Below the pieces are notes generated by a model that did no database searches, was not told the DNA's origin, and worked only from the letters and a program-made list of their open reading frames with translations. Positions 23,801 to 34,187 of a DNA stretch of 64,000 nucleotides are shown here, piece by piece. Location of the stretch: contig BSBK01005650.1 in assembly GCA_027943335.1 (NCBI GenBank), positions 1,646,501-1,710,500 on the forward strand, written 5' to 3'. The DNA comes from Chamaecyparis obtusa (Eukaryota > Streptophyta > Pinopsida > Cupressales > Cupressaceae). How positions within the stretch are numbered: position 1 is the first letter of the stretch; each line of letters begins with the position of its first letter. The position numbers and the translations under genes are program-made.

Positions 23801-24480
23801 CAGTAAAAGAACATTCTGAGCAATTTTGTACCAGACACTGACCTAGATGAAGATGAACCGGTCATCGATCAGCTAGAAGTTCCGGCACAAGCAATCGGTG
23901 AGGATCTCACTGATCCAGAAACAGTGGCAATTGACCACTATGAGAAGAAAAGAGTGGAAATACTCCACAAACAGGTTGAAGAAATCAAAGTGAATGTGTC
24001 AACCAACCTGAGAATGTTTCAACAACTTCAAGAGGCAGGAAGTTTGATGAGCAAAACTTGAAATTTTGATATATTCTTGCAAGATCTGTCAGAAAAATCA
24101 GCAAAGGCCTCAGAGGAGATTAGAGCCTTGTCCTCTCTGTTTGATATTAAAAACAAAACTGCAACTACTTTCAACAGAGAAATGACAAGTTTAACTCTTA
24201 CATTGAGGAAAATTGCTGAAGAAAAGAATAAGAGAATCCAAGATATTATTGAATTTTAGATGTTTCTGGCACCAACATTTGACATCATGAACCAAACAGC
24301 AAATTCTGCAGAAGCTCTGATCAATGAACCAGCTTACAAAACTGTGGAAGATATGGAAAACATCATTGTTTCTTTGATAGTAGCCCAAAAGACCATAGAA
24401 AATGTAACCGGACAGTGGGCACTATTCCTTCAATCTGCCAAAACAATATACAAAGACATCTTCACAAAACTTCAAATATG
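20893..24480 (+). pseudogene. Element 3 second ORF, large unknown protein
   Basis: A degraded frame of roughly 1190 codons. The likely start codon is now GTG (GTG GCA TCA TCA TCC), probably a changed ATG. An N-terminal globular part (about 20893-21980) has stops at 21520 and 21754 and another near 21924. A basic, proline-rich linker (PKKKPATEQPKARRKK) and Glu/Gln-rich coiled-coil stretches follow (22080-22790; 22804-23830), then a C-terminal helical part in another frame (24077-24480). Frame changes lie near 22000-22050, 22790 and 23830. No polymerase, integrase or protease motif is present. The N-terminal part has the flavour of the 'putative plant transposon protein' type domains, but I cannot assign it. 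Its position downstream of gag resembles the extra or env-like ORFs of plant retroelements. Confidence 0.6.
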
Positions 24481-24725
24481 AAGAGATGTAACACCCTTTG
24501 TCTTTTGGAGGCAAAAAGGGGAAGAAGAGCAAAACAGGGTACGGAGAAAAGAAGAGTATGTGCAAGAAGGAAGAAGTGTAGGAAACATAGTGGATAAGAA
24601 GAAGTGCAGACAGGGGAAGTGTTCTAATAGCCACCGAAGCACCTAAACAGGGGAAGTGTTCTACAGACAAGAATTGTCACAAGTAAGTGAGTATGGTTTT
24701 GTGTACAGTTTTGCCACCAATGACA

Positions 24726-24736
24726 AAGGGGAAGAT
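24726..24736 (+). promoter_or_regulatory. Element 3 polypurine tract
   Basis: AAGGGGAAGAT immediately before the 3' LTR start at 24737; expected primer for plus-strand synthesis. Confidence 0.75.
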
Positions 24737-25430
24737 TGTTAGCAATTTAAGATTGTCATTAGTGTAAATTCACAAACACCATGCACCGGTAAAAGGTCAC
24801 CAATCACTCACGTTACTTAGAAGACACAGGTAGACAAGAAACAGAGTGTATGCACCGGTAGTTAAAGAAAAGGGAATACATCGGTAGACCGATCTAAGTA
24901 CATAGTACCGGTCTCAGAGTGCATACAAAGTTGAACCGGTAATAAAGGTTACACCGGTCTAAACTGCCTAAAGATCCGCATCGGATTCGGCGGAGCATTT
25001 TGAGTTAAAACCGGATTATACGGGACATCCACCGCTCAGAAGTGGAGTTAGCTTTTTAACTGAAGTTAGTTTTATTTCTACGGATGTTTTACAAGGTAAA
25101 CTCTAGATCATAACGCATAGCTTTTTGCTACTTGCATGTTTTATCGTTGAGTTTACAGCCTGACGGTTCTATGAGTTAAGGGTTTCATTATGGTGAACTC
25201 TTATATAAATACAGGTCATAGGATGCAAGAACAATGTTGTTGAAGGTTGTTGAGAATTGTTGAGGAGTCAGAGTAGTGAAGAGACATCTGCGTAGAAATC
25301 ACAGTCACCAGAGGTGAAAGACATAGAGGCAGAAAAGATTCAACAGCCAGGAAAACTGAGAGAGATCAACAGTAAGCAATAGTTCTTACTGATTCACCCC
25401 CCCTCTCTTAGTAACCGGTCAGTAATAACA
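24737..25430 (+). repeat. Element 3 3' LTR
   Basis: 694 bp, TGTTAGCAAT...AGTAATAACA, with the TATATAAATA box at 25202-25211. It mismatches the 5' copy at scattered positions, several of them at CpG sites within ACCGGT. Confidence 0.92.
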
Positions 25431-25435
25431 TGAAC

Positions 25436-26600
25436 ATGTTTATGTATCAATAATTCATAAGAAGATTATTATTCAGTTCTAAGGGAAAATAAGCTTTTCA
25501 CAGCTATAAGCTGATTACATTCATTACACAACTCATAACCTACAATGATCATGTATTTTTTCTGCTTAAAGGTGCTAAAATGGGACATGCATTAGAGGAT
25601 TAGGACAAATCACAGAAATATATATCAATCATGAAATTGCACATAATATAACAGCCTGTGAGAAGGTAAAAAACTAGAATGTTATTGAGAAAAGGTGCTT
25701 AAAAAAGCTGTACAAGTCTAAAACTGAGTATCCTTTGCCATTACAAGATCAGTGAGAACTGATTTCATATGAGAAACTTGGCCTAAAGACAGTGAGAACT
25801 AACTTAAATCTGAGCCTAAGAGCTGTGCTTCATAGAGTGCAACAGCTTGCTACGAGAAAGGACATGTTCCGAAGAAGTAAATACAAGAAAAGATGTGTTA
25901 CATGAATTTTACTTGGTCAAACTTCCTTGAGCGTCCAGCTGATGTGTTGCTAATTTAATGTCTGAAAAGTGCTCCAAAAAGGTGAAAAGATGCATAGAAT
26001 ACTCCCTCTTTGACCCATCGATTGATGAGGTTTCTTAAACTGCTCCTAGATTCTTGGTTCTGCATTGTAAAAGGTCAAAACCTGCCTACTAAATCTGCTC
26101 AACTGCTTGAAAAATTAATCAACTCTTCCTAGATGCTCTCCACAAAACAACAGTACATGGGTTCTTTGTTTTTGAAGCTGAAAAGACTCCTTGGGTCGTA
26201 TGGAAATGAAATAGGCCATTAAAAGCTTTCAAAACTGCTTCAAACTGAGTCAAAATGATCTCAAACAGCTCTTTAAATGTGTATCCATCCACTAAGAACA
26301 TTTCCACATGCCAAAATGACACCAAGGAGTCATAAAATTGCCCTTTTTCTCTACATTTTAACCATTTTTCAGTTTTCTTCAAAAGACCCTTGATATCATG
26401 TCTCCCAACTTGACTTCATTGACTTGTATCCATAAGTAATTTGTTTCTTACTTACATTAACTACTTTAATGGTGACCTTGAGTTTAGTGGAGTAAATTGT
26501 CTTCTTTCACTATCCACAGTCTTTCATCTGATTTTCATGCTATGACTGCACCATTAACTGATAAAATCATGTCTTCTTGCTGTCATGAAGACCATAAAAA
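25436..26600. other. Intronic DNA, no gene seen
   Basis: Continues the sequence interrupted by element 3. Short open frames (for example 26119-26382 on the minus strand) lack domain features, and no repeat edges were found. Confidence 0.4.
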
Positions 26601-27339
26601 TACCCATGGTCCACGGAGTTTCCAGGACAGGGACATGTTTCTGGTACGGGTATGTTCACAGCCAATTTTTAGAGGAGAGCTATTAAAAAAATAGGGGAAT
26701 TTTTTTATATAAAGAGAAAATTCAAATATGCATATCATAACATTGATAAACCATTCACCATAGACATTTTAGAAGCCCAATACATAGCAATTTAACAAAT
26801 TAACAAAATTCAAATACTTTCATTGTAAAAATATGGCGTACATATATCAAAAATGCCCAAAGGCTCCAAGTTTCATGCATGAAATGACATAAAGAGAAGT
26901 CCAACTAAAATACTAAACAGTAAACAATAACATTGAAGTTTAACTTCATAATTAGATGTCCATAATAATCAAAATCAATAATGTATTTGCAAATAATATA
27001 TGCCAAATATATGGCTGTCCTCTACGAATCAAAATCAAAATCAGAGTCATCCTCTGAGTCATTGGTAGCGGTAGAATGAGGATCTTCATCCAATGGAACC
27101 CCAAAAAATCTTGGAGGTGTGTCATCCTCATCAACTTGCATAACATCCTCGGAGTTAACATCCCAACGTAATGCTGGAGTCTGACGATACTGAACACTTT
27201 GCCGATCCTATAGCCGCAATGCACTGTGAACAACCGCTAACTTCTCCGATTGTCTAGAGGTAAGGTTGTTCCTCTTGACTAATTGGATGAAGCTATATGT
27301 GGACCAATTCCTCTCTGCAACAGAGGAACTCGTAACCTA
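26600..27339 (-). mobile_element. hAT transposon 3' end, truncated
   Basis: Carries the transposase C-terminus at 27022-27336 and about 400 bp of 3' flank in the + direction leftward. The GGACAGGGACATG-like block near 26627-26645 may be the subterminal region. The left edge is not defined by a TIR I can prove. The right side is cut at 27340 by the LTR of element 4. Confidence 0.65.
27022..27336 (-). pseudogene. hAT transposase, C-terminal dimerisation domain
   Basis: 105 codons to a TAG at 27022-27024. The start (SSSVAERNWSTYSFIQLVKR, then VVHSALRL) is the hallmark end of the hAT dimerisation domain (S-x-x-x-E-R-N-W-S). It is followed by a TAG in place of a residue after LRL and a strongly acidic C-terminal tail (NDSEDDSDFDFDS). 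The domain holds hAT transposase subunits together for cut-and-paste transposition. The DDE core and BED zinc finger are missing because element 4 inserted at 27340. Confidence 0.85.
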
Positions 27340-28206
27340 TGTGATGTCCTTGTCATTAAATAAAAATAAATAGTAATGTGTATTTGGGGCCGGATCGATT
27401 ATTGTTATCTCGGGCCCATCTTTTAATTTTTAGCATAGGGTTGGTTTTTGCCGTGTTGGCTTTATTTGTACACCCTCGGGAGTTTGTCCGACGGGTATTT
27501 AAGGCCGGTGTGTAGGTAGTTTTTAGGATGTGTCTTGGATTATTTTATTGTATTGCAAATTCCAGTTGAGATTCTTCTTCTTTGCCATTTCGGAAGTGAA
27601 AGATCTTCCCTATTTGGTGTCCGTAGTTTCGGTGGGATTCAACCCTCACCCTACTCTGCTTGTTCTACTATTTCGGGTCTGGCAAATCCGAAGTGCTATC
27701 ATTAATATCAATATAGCTTTGCTTGCAAATATATTTGGCTTGTATCTTGCATGATTGTTCTGTGTTCATTTTATAGTTGATTCTGGTGACACATCTACAT
27801 CATACACCACATTCGAATGCATTGAAGTCTGAAGGGTCTTGCCAAGCACTCCGTACACCATACTCTCTAAGTTTATCGTACGCTATCCTCAACTATACAT
27901 TGTACAGCTCCCAAGGTGGTGATATTTGGCAGCCACCGTACGAACCTGCCTCATTTCCCACCATACAACACCCTCCATCCTCTCCACCCGTATGACATTG
28001 CCATCAACCCCTTCCATCGTACGGCTCCCCCATCACTCTCCATCGAACGGTCAGCATATTGAACTGTACGCCCAACCCCTCCCCTCTCCACTTTGTACGG
28101 ACATTTTTCCGTACGTCCAGCAAGCATTGGTTCCATACACTCACCCAAGCAACACATTTGATTCGAAGGACAAACATATGTGCACTGACAGGCGGGGGAC
28201 ATTACA
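27340..28206 (+). repeat. Element 4 5' LTR
   Basis: 867 bp, TGTGATGTCC...GGGGGACATTACA, followed by the PBS one base later. Confidence 0.85.
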
Positions 28207-28207
28207 G

Positions 28208-28219
28208 TGGTATCAGAGC
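28208..28219 (+). promoter_or_regulatory. Element 4 primer binding site (tRNA-iMet)
   Basis: TGGTATCAGAGC one base after the LTR edge. Confidence 0.9.
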
Positions 28220-28296
28220 TGGTGATTTTGCTAGCTTGTGGATAGTGAATGCAAGTTTATACTAGGAAGAGAAGAAGGTATCATTCAGTTGGTAGA

Positions 28297-29340
28297 ATGG
28301 CGGACCCACAAGATTCTCTGCTGAGAGAACTCACCAGGAACCAAGTCCAGATTAACGACACTCAGTGACTCATGGAGGAGACATTGCGCAAATTGGCTGA
28401 AGGCAAAATATTCGTAGAACAAAGCGACAATTCTGTTTCGGGAAAGGCAAACCCCCAAACTGTGCACTCTCGACCGTTGATGCCAACTTTCCCTCCACGG
28501 GCGGAAGAACAACACAGAGAGCAACCAACTTTCCAAGAAATGCAAGATCAACTCCAGGAGGAATGGACGAGCGCAAATATGGAAGGGGATATATCCTACA
28601 AAGATTATGTTGATCTGAGAATGAGATATTTTGGCGGCAACAAGCATGGCTATTATAATCATGATCTCAGATGGAAGATTGGCAAGGTTAATCTATCTTC
28701 TTTTGATGGGTGTAGATCCACCTCAGCTTGGGCATGGGTGCAGAAGGAAGACACATATTTCCAACTCAACCCTATGCTGGAGGATGAAGCCATCAAATTT
28801 GCTGCACTACATCTGGAAGGGATAGCCCATGAATGGTGGCATCATGGCATGGTTAGTCTCGGCCACGATCAAATAACATCCTATGCCGAATTCACGGAGA
28901 GGTTGATAGACCGTTTTGACAGGAGAGATCTTGAACTAAATTTCAAAGATTTGGCTCAGCTGAAGCAATCCAGCACAATTGACAATTACATCACAGAATT
29001 TCAAAGACCGTCCGTCCTCGTAATAGATATTTCCGAAAGACGATTGGTGGTATTGTTCATGGATGGGCTGATAGAACCTTTGAAAGGCTAGGTGAAGGGA
29101 TACAACCCCATTACACTCACAGAGGCAATTAAGAAGGCACATGACATGGCGACATCTTCTTCCTCTTTCGCCAAGAATTACTCACATTCCAAGCCACCTC
29201 TCATTTAAAGGGAGAAAGACAACAAACCCCCACCTAAGAAACCCCCTTTGGATGAGGCCACCCGACAGGAGCTCAGGAGGAAGAAGCTTTGTTTCAATTT
29301 TAAGGAGCCATGGGAACCAAGACATTGATGCCTAGGCAAG
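28297..29340 (+). pseudogene. Element 4 gag
   Basis: Starts at ATG 28297 (MADPQDSLLREL), with a TGA at 28366-28368 and more stops near 29090 and 29205. The capsid-type domain is clear: a WVQKEDTYFQLNPM block, then EGIAHEWWHHGMVSLGH and LIDRFDRRDLEL. The corresponding W-W-H-H block occurs in Gag of element 1, so the two are related. The zinc-knuckle region is eroded (CFNFKEPWEPRH). Confidence 0.85.
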
Positions 29341-29460
29341 GGAAAGATCCATTACATTGAGGTGTTGTCCGATGAGTAGTAGGCACCTGAGCCTGAAGGG
29401 AATGAACAACAAGCTTCCAGGGAGGTAAACATCAATCGCGCAGAAAGGATTGCCAGACTA

Positions 29461-32164
29461 TTGAAGAGAAGAGGCGCCATTGCGGCTCTGCTAGGAACTC
29501 CGAGGTGTACTATATTCCGGGTCCAGGGTACCCTCTATGGGCAGCAGGTTGTGGTCATGTTCGACAGCAGAGCCACACTCAACTTCATCAACTCATTGTT
29601 GGTCAGCCGATGGAGTCTATGTATGGAGGCACACCAAGGATTCGACGTCAAAGTGGCAGGAGGGAAGCTTTTGACATGTACCCATCTGGTTCCGCAACTG
29701 AGCATTATCATGGGAAACCACACGGTGACGGATGATTTCTTCATGGTTGATCTAGACGACATGGAAGTCATTCTGGGCATTTAGTGGATGGAAACATTGG
29801 ACGAGTACACACAAAGTTTCAAACAAATGGAGTTCTCATTCGAAGTGAATGACAAGAAGGTTGTATTGAGAGGGATGACGAATGGAGGACCAAGGGAAAT
29901 TTCAGCACAACAGATGGAGGCAATCCTCAGACACGACGATGTGGTCTAAGCCGCACACTATTTCATCTCACTAGAACCTGTACAAGGACAAAGGACCTAC
30001 TACTAGGATGAGGAACTTCAGGCAGTTTTGGATAAGCACCACCTGGTCTTCGCCGACATACCACCAAGCATACCACCACACCGTGGGTTCGAACATACTG
30101 TCGAAATGGAGGCTGGCGCCAAACCTGTCATCAGCACACCGTACTGCCACCCTAAGAAGCTTAAGGATGAGATTGAAAAGACAATGCAGGAGCTTCTTGA
30201 CAGGGGTTGAATCAGGCCCAACTCCAGTCCTTTTGCATACATACTATCGAAATGGAGGCTGGCGCCAAACCTGTCATCACCACACCGTACTACCATCGTA
30301 AGAAGCTTAAGGACGAGATTGAAAAGACAATACAGGAGCTTCTTGATAGGGGTTGAATCAGGTTTGGCTCTAGTCCTTTTGCATTGTTAGTAGCGTTGGT
30401 TAAAAAAAAGGATGGAATACTGCATGTGTGTGGATTATCGCGCCCTGAACAAGAAGACCATCAAGAACAGGTATCCTATTCCCAGGATTGACGAGTTCCT
30501 AGATGAGTTACACGACACAATTTATTTTTCCAAAATAGACCTCCTATTTGGGATATCACCAAATCTGCGTAAGGGAACAAGATGTGAAGAAAACAGTCTT
30601 CCGTTGCCATTATGGGCATTATGAATTTTTGGTCATGCCATTCGGTTTGACCAACGTGCTAGCTACATTCCAATCTTGCATGAATCACATTTTTAACAAA
30701 CAACTACGCAAGTTCCTGTTGGTGTTCTTCGATGATATACTAATCTACAACAAGACATGGGAGGAGCACTTGAGGCATTTGGAAGAAGTGCTCGGGATTA
30801 CAAAGTCACAGGTGTTGTTCGCCAAAAGATTCAAATGTGAATTCGCGATGACAAAGATATTATCTCTGGGGCACATAGTCAGTAGTTGAGGAGTTTAGGT
30901 ACATCAAGAAAAGATTCAACCTATCTTGGATTGGCCACCTCCAAAAACTCTCTCGGAACTGTGCAGATTCTTTGGGTTGTGCAGTTAGCATAGACGGTTC
31001 ATGAAGGGACTTTCACAGCTCAGTGCGCCACTTACCGATCTAACGAAGAAGGGATCCTTCCAGTGGAGTGAACGGGCACAACAAACGTTCGAAAAGCTCA
31101 AGGAGGTTATGAGTTCTTGTCTGGTTCTTGCACTGCCAAATCTCACTCGGCCCTTCATCCTAGAGTGAGATGCATCAGGAGAAGGCATCAGGGCTGTGTT
31201 GATGTAGAACCGCCACCTGATTGCATTTGAGAGTTGGAAGCTCTCGGGAGCTGAAAGGTTGTACTCCATCTATGACAAAGAAATGCTCGCCATCATGCAT
31301 GCCTTGACAAAATTTCGACAATACCTTGTGGGAGCCAAGTTTGTAGTCTGTATGGATCACAACAGCTTGAGGCATTTTTTGGAACAAAAGGAGTTGAATG
31401 AACGGCAATAGAAGTGGGTGAGTAAAATATAGGTCTTTGACCTTGACATTGAGTATGTAGAAGGGAAAAATAATGTTGTGGGTGAGTAAAATATAGGTCT
31501 CATATTGGAGGGCACATCCCTTGGTCGAATCTTCCAAGAACACCTTGGCATGCAAGCTGCTAGACGGTGATGTGCAAGACGACAAGTACAAAGTGGTCGA
31601 TGATATCATTTATTACAAGGGCATAATTTATTTGGTACCTAAGTCCAAGTTGAAGGATAAAATATTAAGGGAGATGCACGACGCGCCCTTGGTTGGGCAT
31701 CAGGGGTATTTGAAGACCTACAGGCAGATCCAAGAAAGGTTTTCATGGAAGGATCTTAAGAATGATATCCTATAGTATGTACGAGAATGTGCTACCTGTC
31801 AGCAGAATAAATCCCAACACACGTTACCAGCGGGTCTATTTCAACCTTTACCAATTCCTGAGCAAAACTGGGATAGCATCTCCATGGCTTTCATTTTCGG
31901 GCTTCCCAAGGTGTAAGGAAAGGACTGTATTTTTGTAGTAGTCGATAGATTGACCAAGTATGCACACTTCTTCGTTGTTTCCACTGGGTATCAGGCTGCA
32001 TAGGTGGCGGATCTGTTCTTCCAGGAAGTGTTCTGCTTGCATGGTCTCCCTTGGAACATAGTAAGTGATAGAGATAGCCGCTTCTTCAGTACTTTTTGGA
32101 AAGAATTGTTTCAACTCACAGGGATGGAGTTGTCACCGAGCACCAGTTATCACCTGTAGACTAA
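29461..32164 (+). pseudogene. Element 4 protease, RT, RNase H and integrase (first part)
   Basis: Protease at 29461-29784 with an eroded active site (FDSRATLNF in place of D-T/S-G-A). RT leader (HRGFEHTVEMEAGAKPV) near 30080, a tandem duplication at 30093-30384, then the RT core: [20 protein letters not shown], a frameshift near 30545, [17 protein letters not shown] and FFDDILIY. RNase H about 31160-31480 (YSIYDKEMLAIMHAL, MDHNSLRHFLEQKEL). Integrase about 31660-32164 ([49 protein letters not shown]). Numerous stops. The rest of the catalytic core follows element 5 at 38216. Confidence 0.88.
30093..30384 (+). repeat. 146-bp tandem duplication inside RT
   Basis: Two units, 30093-30238 and 30239-30384, share ACATACT(G/A)TCGAAATGGAGG and most of the following sequence with scattered differences. 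The unit is not a multiple of three, so the second copy is out of frame. Confidence 0.85.
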
Positions 32165-32169
32165 TGGAC

Positions 32170-33570
32170 TGTGAAGAACCCTGGCTGGCTCTTCTGAATC
32201 CACTTAATTTGAATTTAAAATATTTGCAAACATTTGTTCAAACTTACTTTAATTTGCAATTTTAAAATAACTTCCTGCAATTCAAATATTAAACTAAAAC
32301 AATACGAAACTCTGCATAAATTCTATTACACATCCAATTTACACATTTGTTACACTGGCTGCAATTTATATAAATTTCAGAATTAATTAACATGAAAATA
32401 AACGGCACCTTTAATAACTTAATACTTGATGCCACTAGCTAGAAATCAAAACGCAGCCTATATCATATTCATGTGCTGCCAAAGGATGACGTCAACCTCT
32501 TTAACCTGTTTGTTGCTTGCAATTGTTTGAAACGCAGCTCCAGAATGATCAAACCTGCCTCACATCAATGAGACAATACACCAGCAACTTGAAACTCTCT
32601 GCAGATCCGTACGGCACCAGAATTAAGACTGTACGACTAGCATTAATTACCACTGTAACTTCCATTCAACACACAGCATGCTAAAGGAAAAATGCAGCTT
32701 CCAAAGACTGCTGCAAATTCGTTCATACAAATTCAGATTCTCAGTAAACACTCCCAAATAAATCTAGTATACATTAGCATTGGATTAAAATTCAGAATCA
32801 GTTCTACAGTTGCAAAATTCACCATCAACCTGTAATGACTCAAATTGCCAGAAGAGGAATCAGTCCTCAAAACCCTAGCCGAGTAGTCTCTCTCCAAACT
32901 TCAATAAAATCATAATTCAACAATGGATGATTTTCCTTTTCGAAGCATTGCTTTTATAATTCAAAAGTGTCTTCTCTCACACACTTTTCACTTAAAACAC
33001 TTTTTATACTTAGGTACATATTGAATAATATAATTTGTTAATTCATTTGGCTGCAAAACAGACCTTTTCACCAATATCATGAAATTATGACACGGAAGGT
33101 CCCTGTTTCTTGTGCCCAAGATTTAAAACTTTTCATCCTGGTTCCAACGAGCTATAACACTAAGGTATCCAGCATATAATACCAACAAAAATGACAACCT
33201 TAGCAAATTTAATTAAATAATAATAATAAACCACCCGTCTTGCGAAAACAACTGAAGAAGCGTCTGAATTGAAATCTGTTTGCACAGGATTGATCTAGAT
33301 GATGAAAGATGATGAATGAACTTGACGGGGTGACTTACTAAAAATAGACGCTCTCTCCAAGATTCTTGGAGCCCAAACCGGAAGCCAGAAATGAAAACCG
33401 AGAGCATCATTCAACTCCTCTATCTCATCTGCATTAGAACTATCCACTGACTTACTATAAATAGTAAGTTCACACCAATGACCCTCTAAACACTTCGCCA
33501 GACCACGAGGATCACAATAATGACCCGGCACCATTAGATCAATGACCTGCAAAAAAATGGGGAAATTACA
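32170..33570 (-). repeat. Element 5 3' LTR
   Basis: 1401 bp with the U3 end at 33570 (TGTAATTTCC on the minus strand). The palindrome ACTTACTATAAATAGTAAGT is at 33450-33469, about 100 bp inside that edge, and a decayed copy is at 33332. Confidence 0.9.
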
Positions 33571-33605
33571 GTCCTCCCTCCCCAAGATTGCTTGTCCCCA
33601 AGCAA
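33571..33605 (-). promoter_or_regulatory. Element 5 purine tract and conserved hairpin
   Basis: On the minus strand GGGGAGGGAGGAC abuts the LTR. The inverted repeat TTGCTTGGGGACAAGCAA (33588-33605) lies 17 nt from it. The loop differs from that of element 1 but both arms are identical. Here the hairpin is outside any coding frame. Confidence 0.7.
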
Positions 33606-33623
33606 TCACCGGAACAAGAAACA

Positions 33624-34187
33624 TCACAATCCACCTAGATCCCACAGAAAAGAGTATACCGTGCCACTGACATCGACTGTAGGCTCCTGTAGCATCACCC
33701 AAAATACAAATCGGATAACTCTGTAAAGAAACCCAAAACAACCACTCACCCAAACTCCTGTACTGAATCTGTCTCTACCTGGATCCTGAAAGAAGTGAAC
33801 TTCAGGATCATCAAAAACCAAGATGTATGGGAGACTCAGATCCCATACACATTCAACTCCCCCTATGCTCCCAAATGACTTGTACTGAGTGTGTAGACCA
33901 TTTGCACAACAGTGATGAAGACCCCTAAACGAACTTGTACTAGGACCCAGATATCCACACACTGCATAATCTCTGCAGTCACCATAACTCCGCAAGTCCC
34001 CTGCTACTGACTTGCAGCCAAAACTCCCATCAACTACTAATGGCGAGAACCCATCGCATAATGGATGACAAGGACTAGGAGCCAAACTACCCTTGCGAGA
34101 GATGAAATCTTCTACCTGTGGGTCAAAAAACAAATGATGAACATGTCTGACCGTATACAACCGGTCGGAAACCCCAATCTCTGTCAA
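33624..34187 (-). pseudogene. Element 5 second frame, 187 codons, unknown
   Basis: Its ATG overlaps the stop of the preceding long frame (ATGA at 34187-34184). Cys- and aromatic-rich with no motif I recognise. It may be a genuine overlapping frame, or the continuation of the long ORF after a frameshift. Confidence 0.4.

Larger units (their letters stand above)
18401..25430 (+). mobile_element. Element 3: pol-less copia-type LTR element
   Basis: LTRs 18401-19091 and 24737-25430, PBS 19094-19105, purine tract 24726-24736, and target duplication TGAAC on both sides (18396-18400, 25431-25435). The 5.6-kb interior carries a coiled-coil plus zinc-knuckle gag-like frame and a second large ORF, but no protease, integrase, RT or RNase H. 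It is a non-autonomous (LARD-like) element. The long coiled-coil Gag with several knuckles suggests the Sirevirus branch of copia. The LTRs differ at scattered sites, so it is not recent. Confidence 0.9.
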
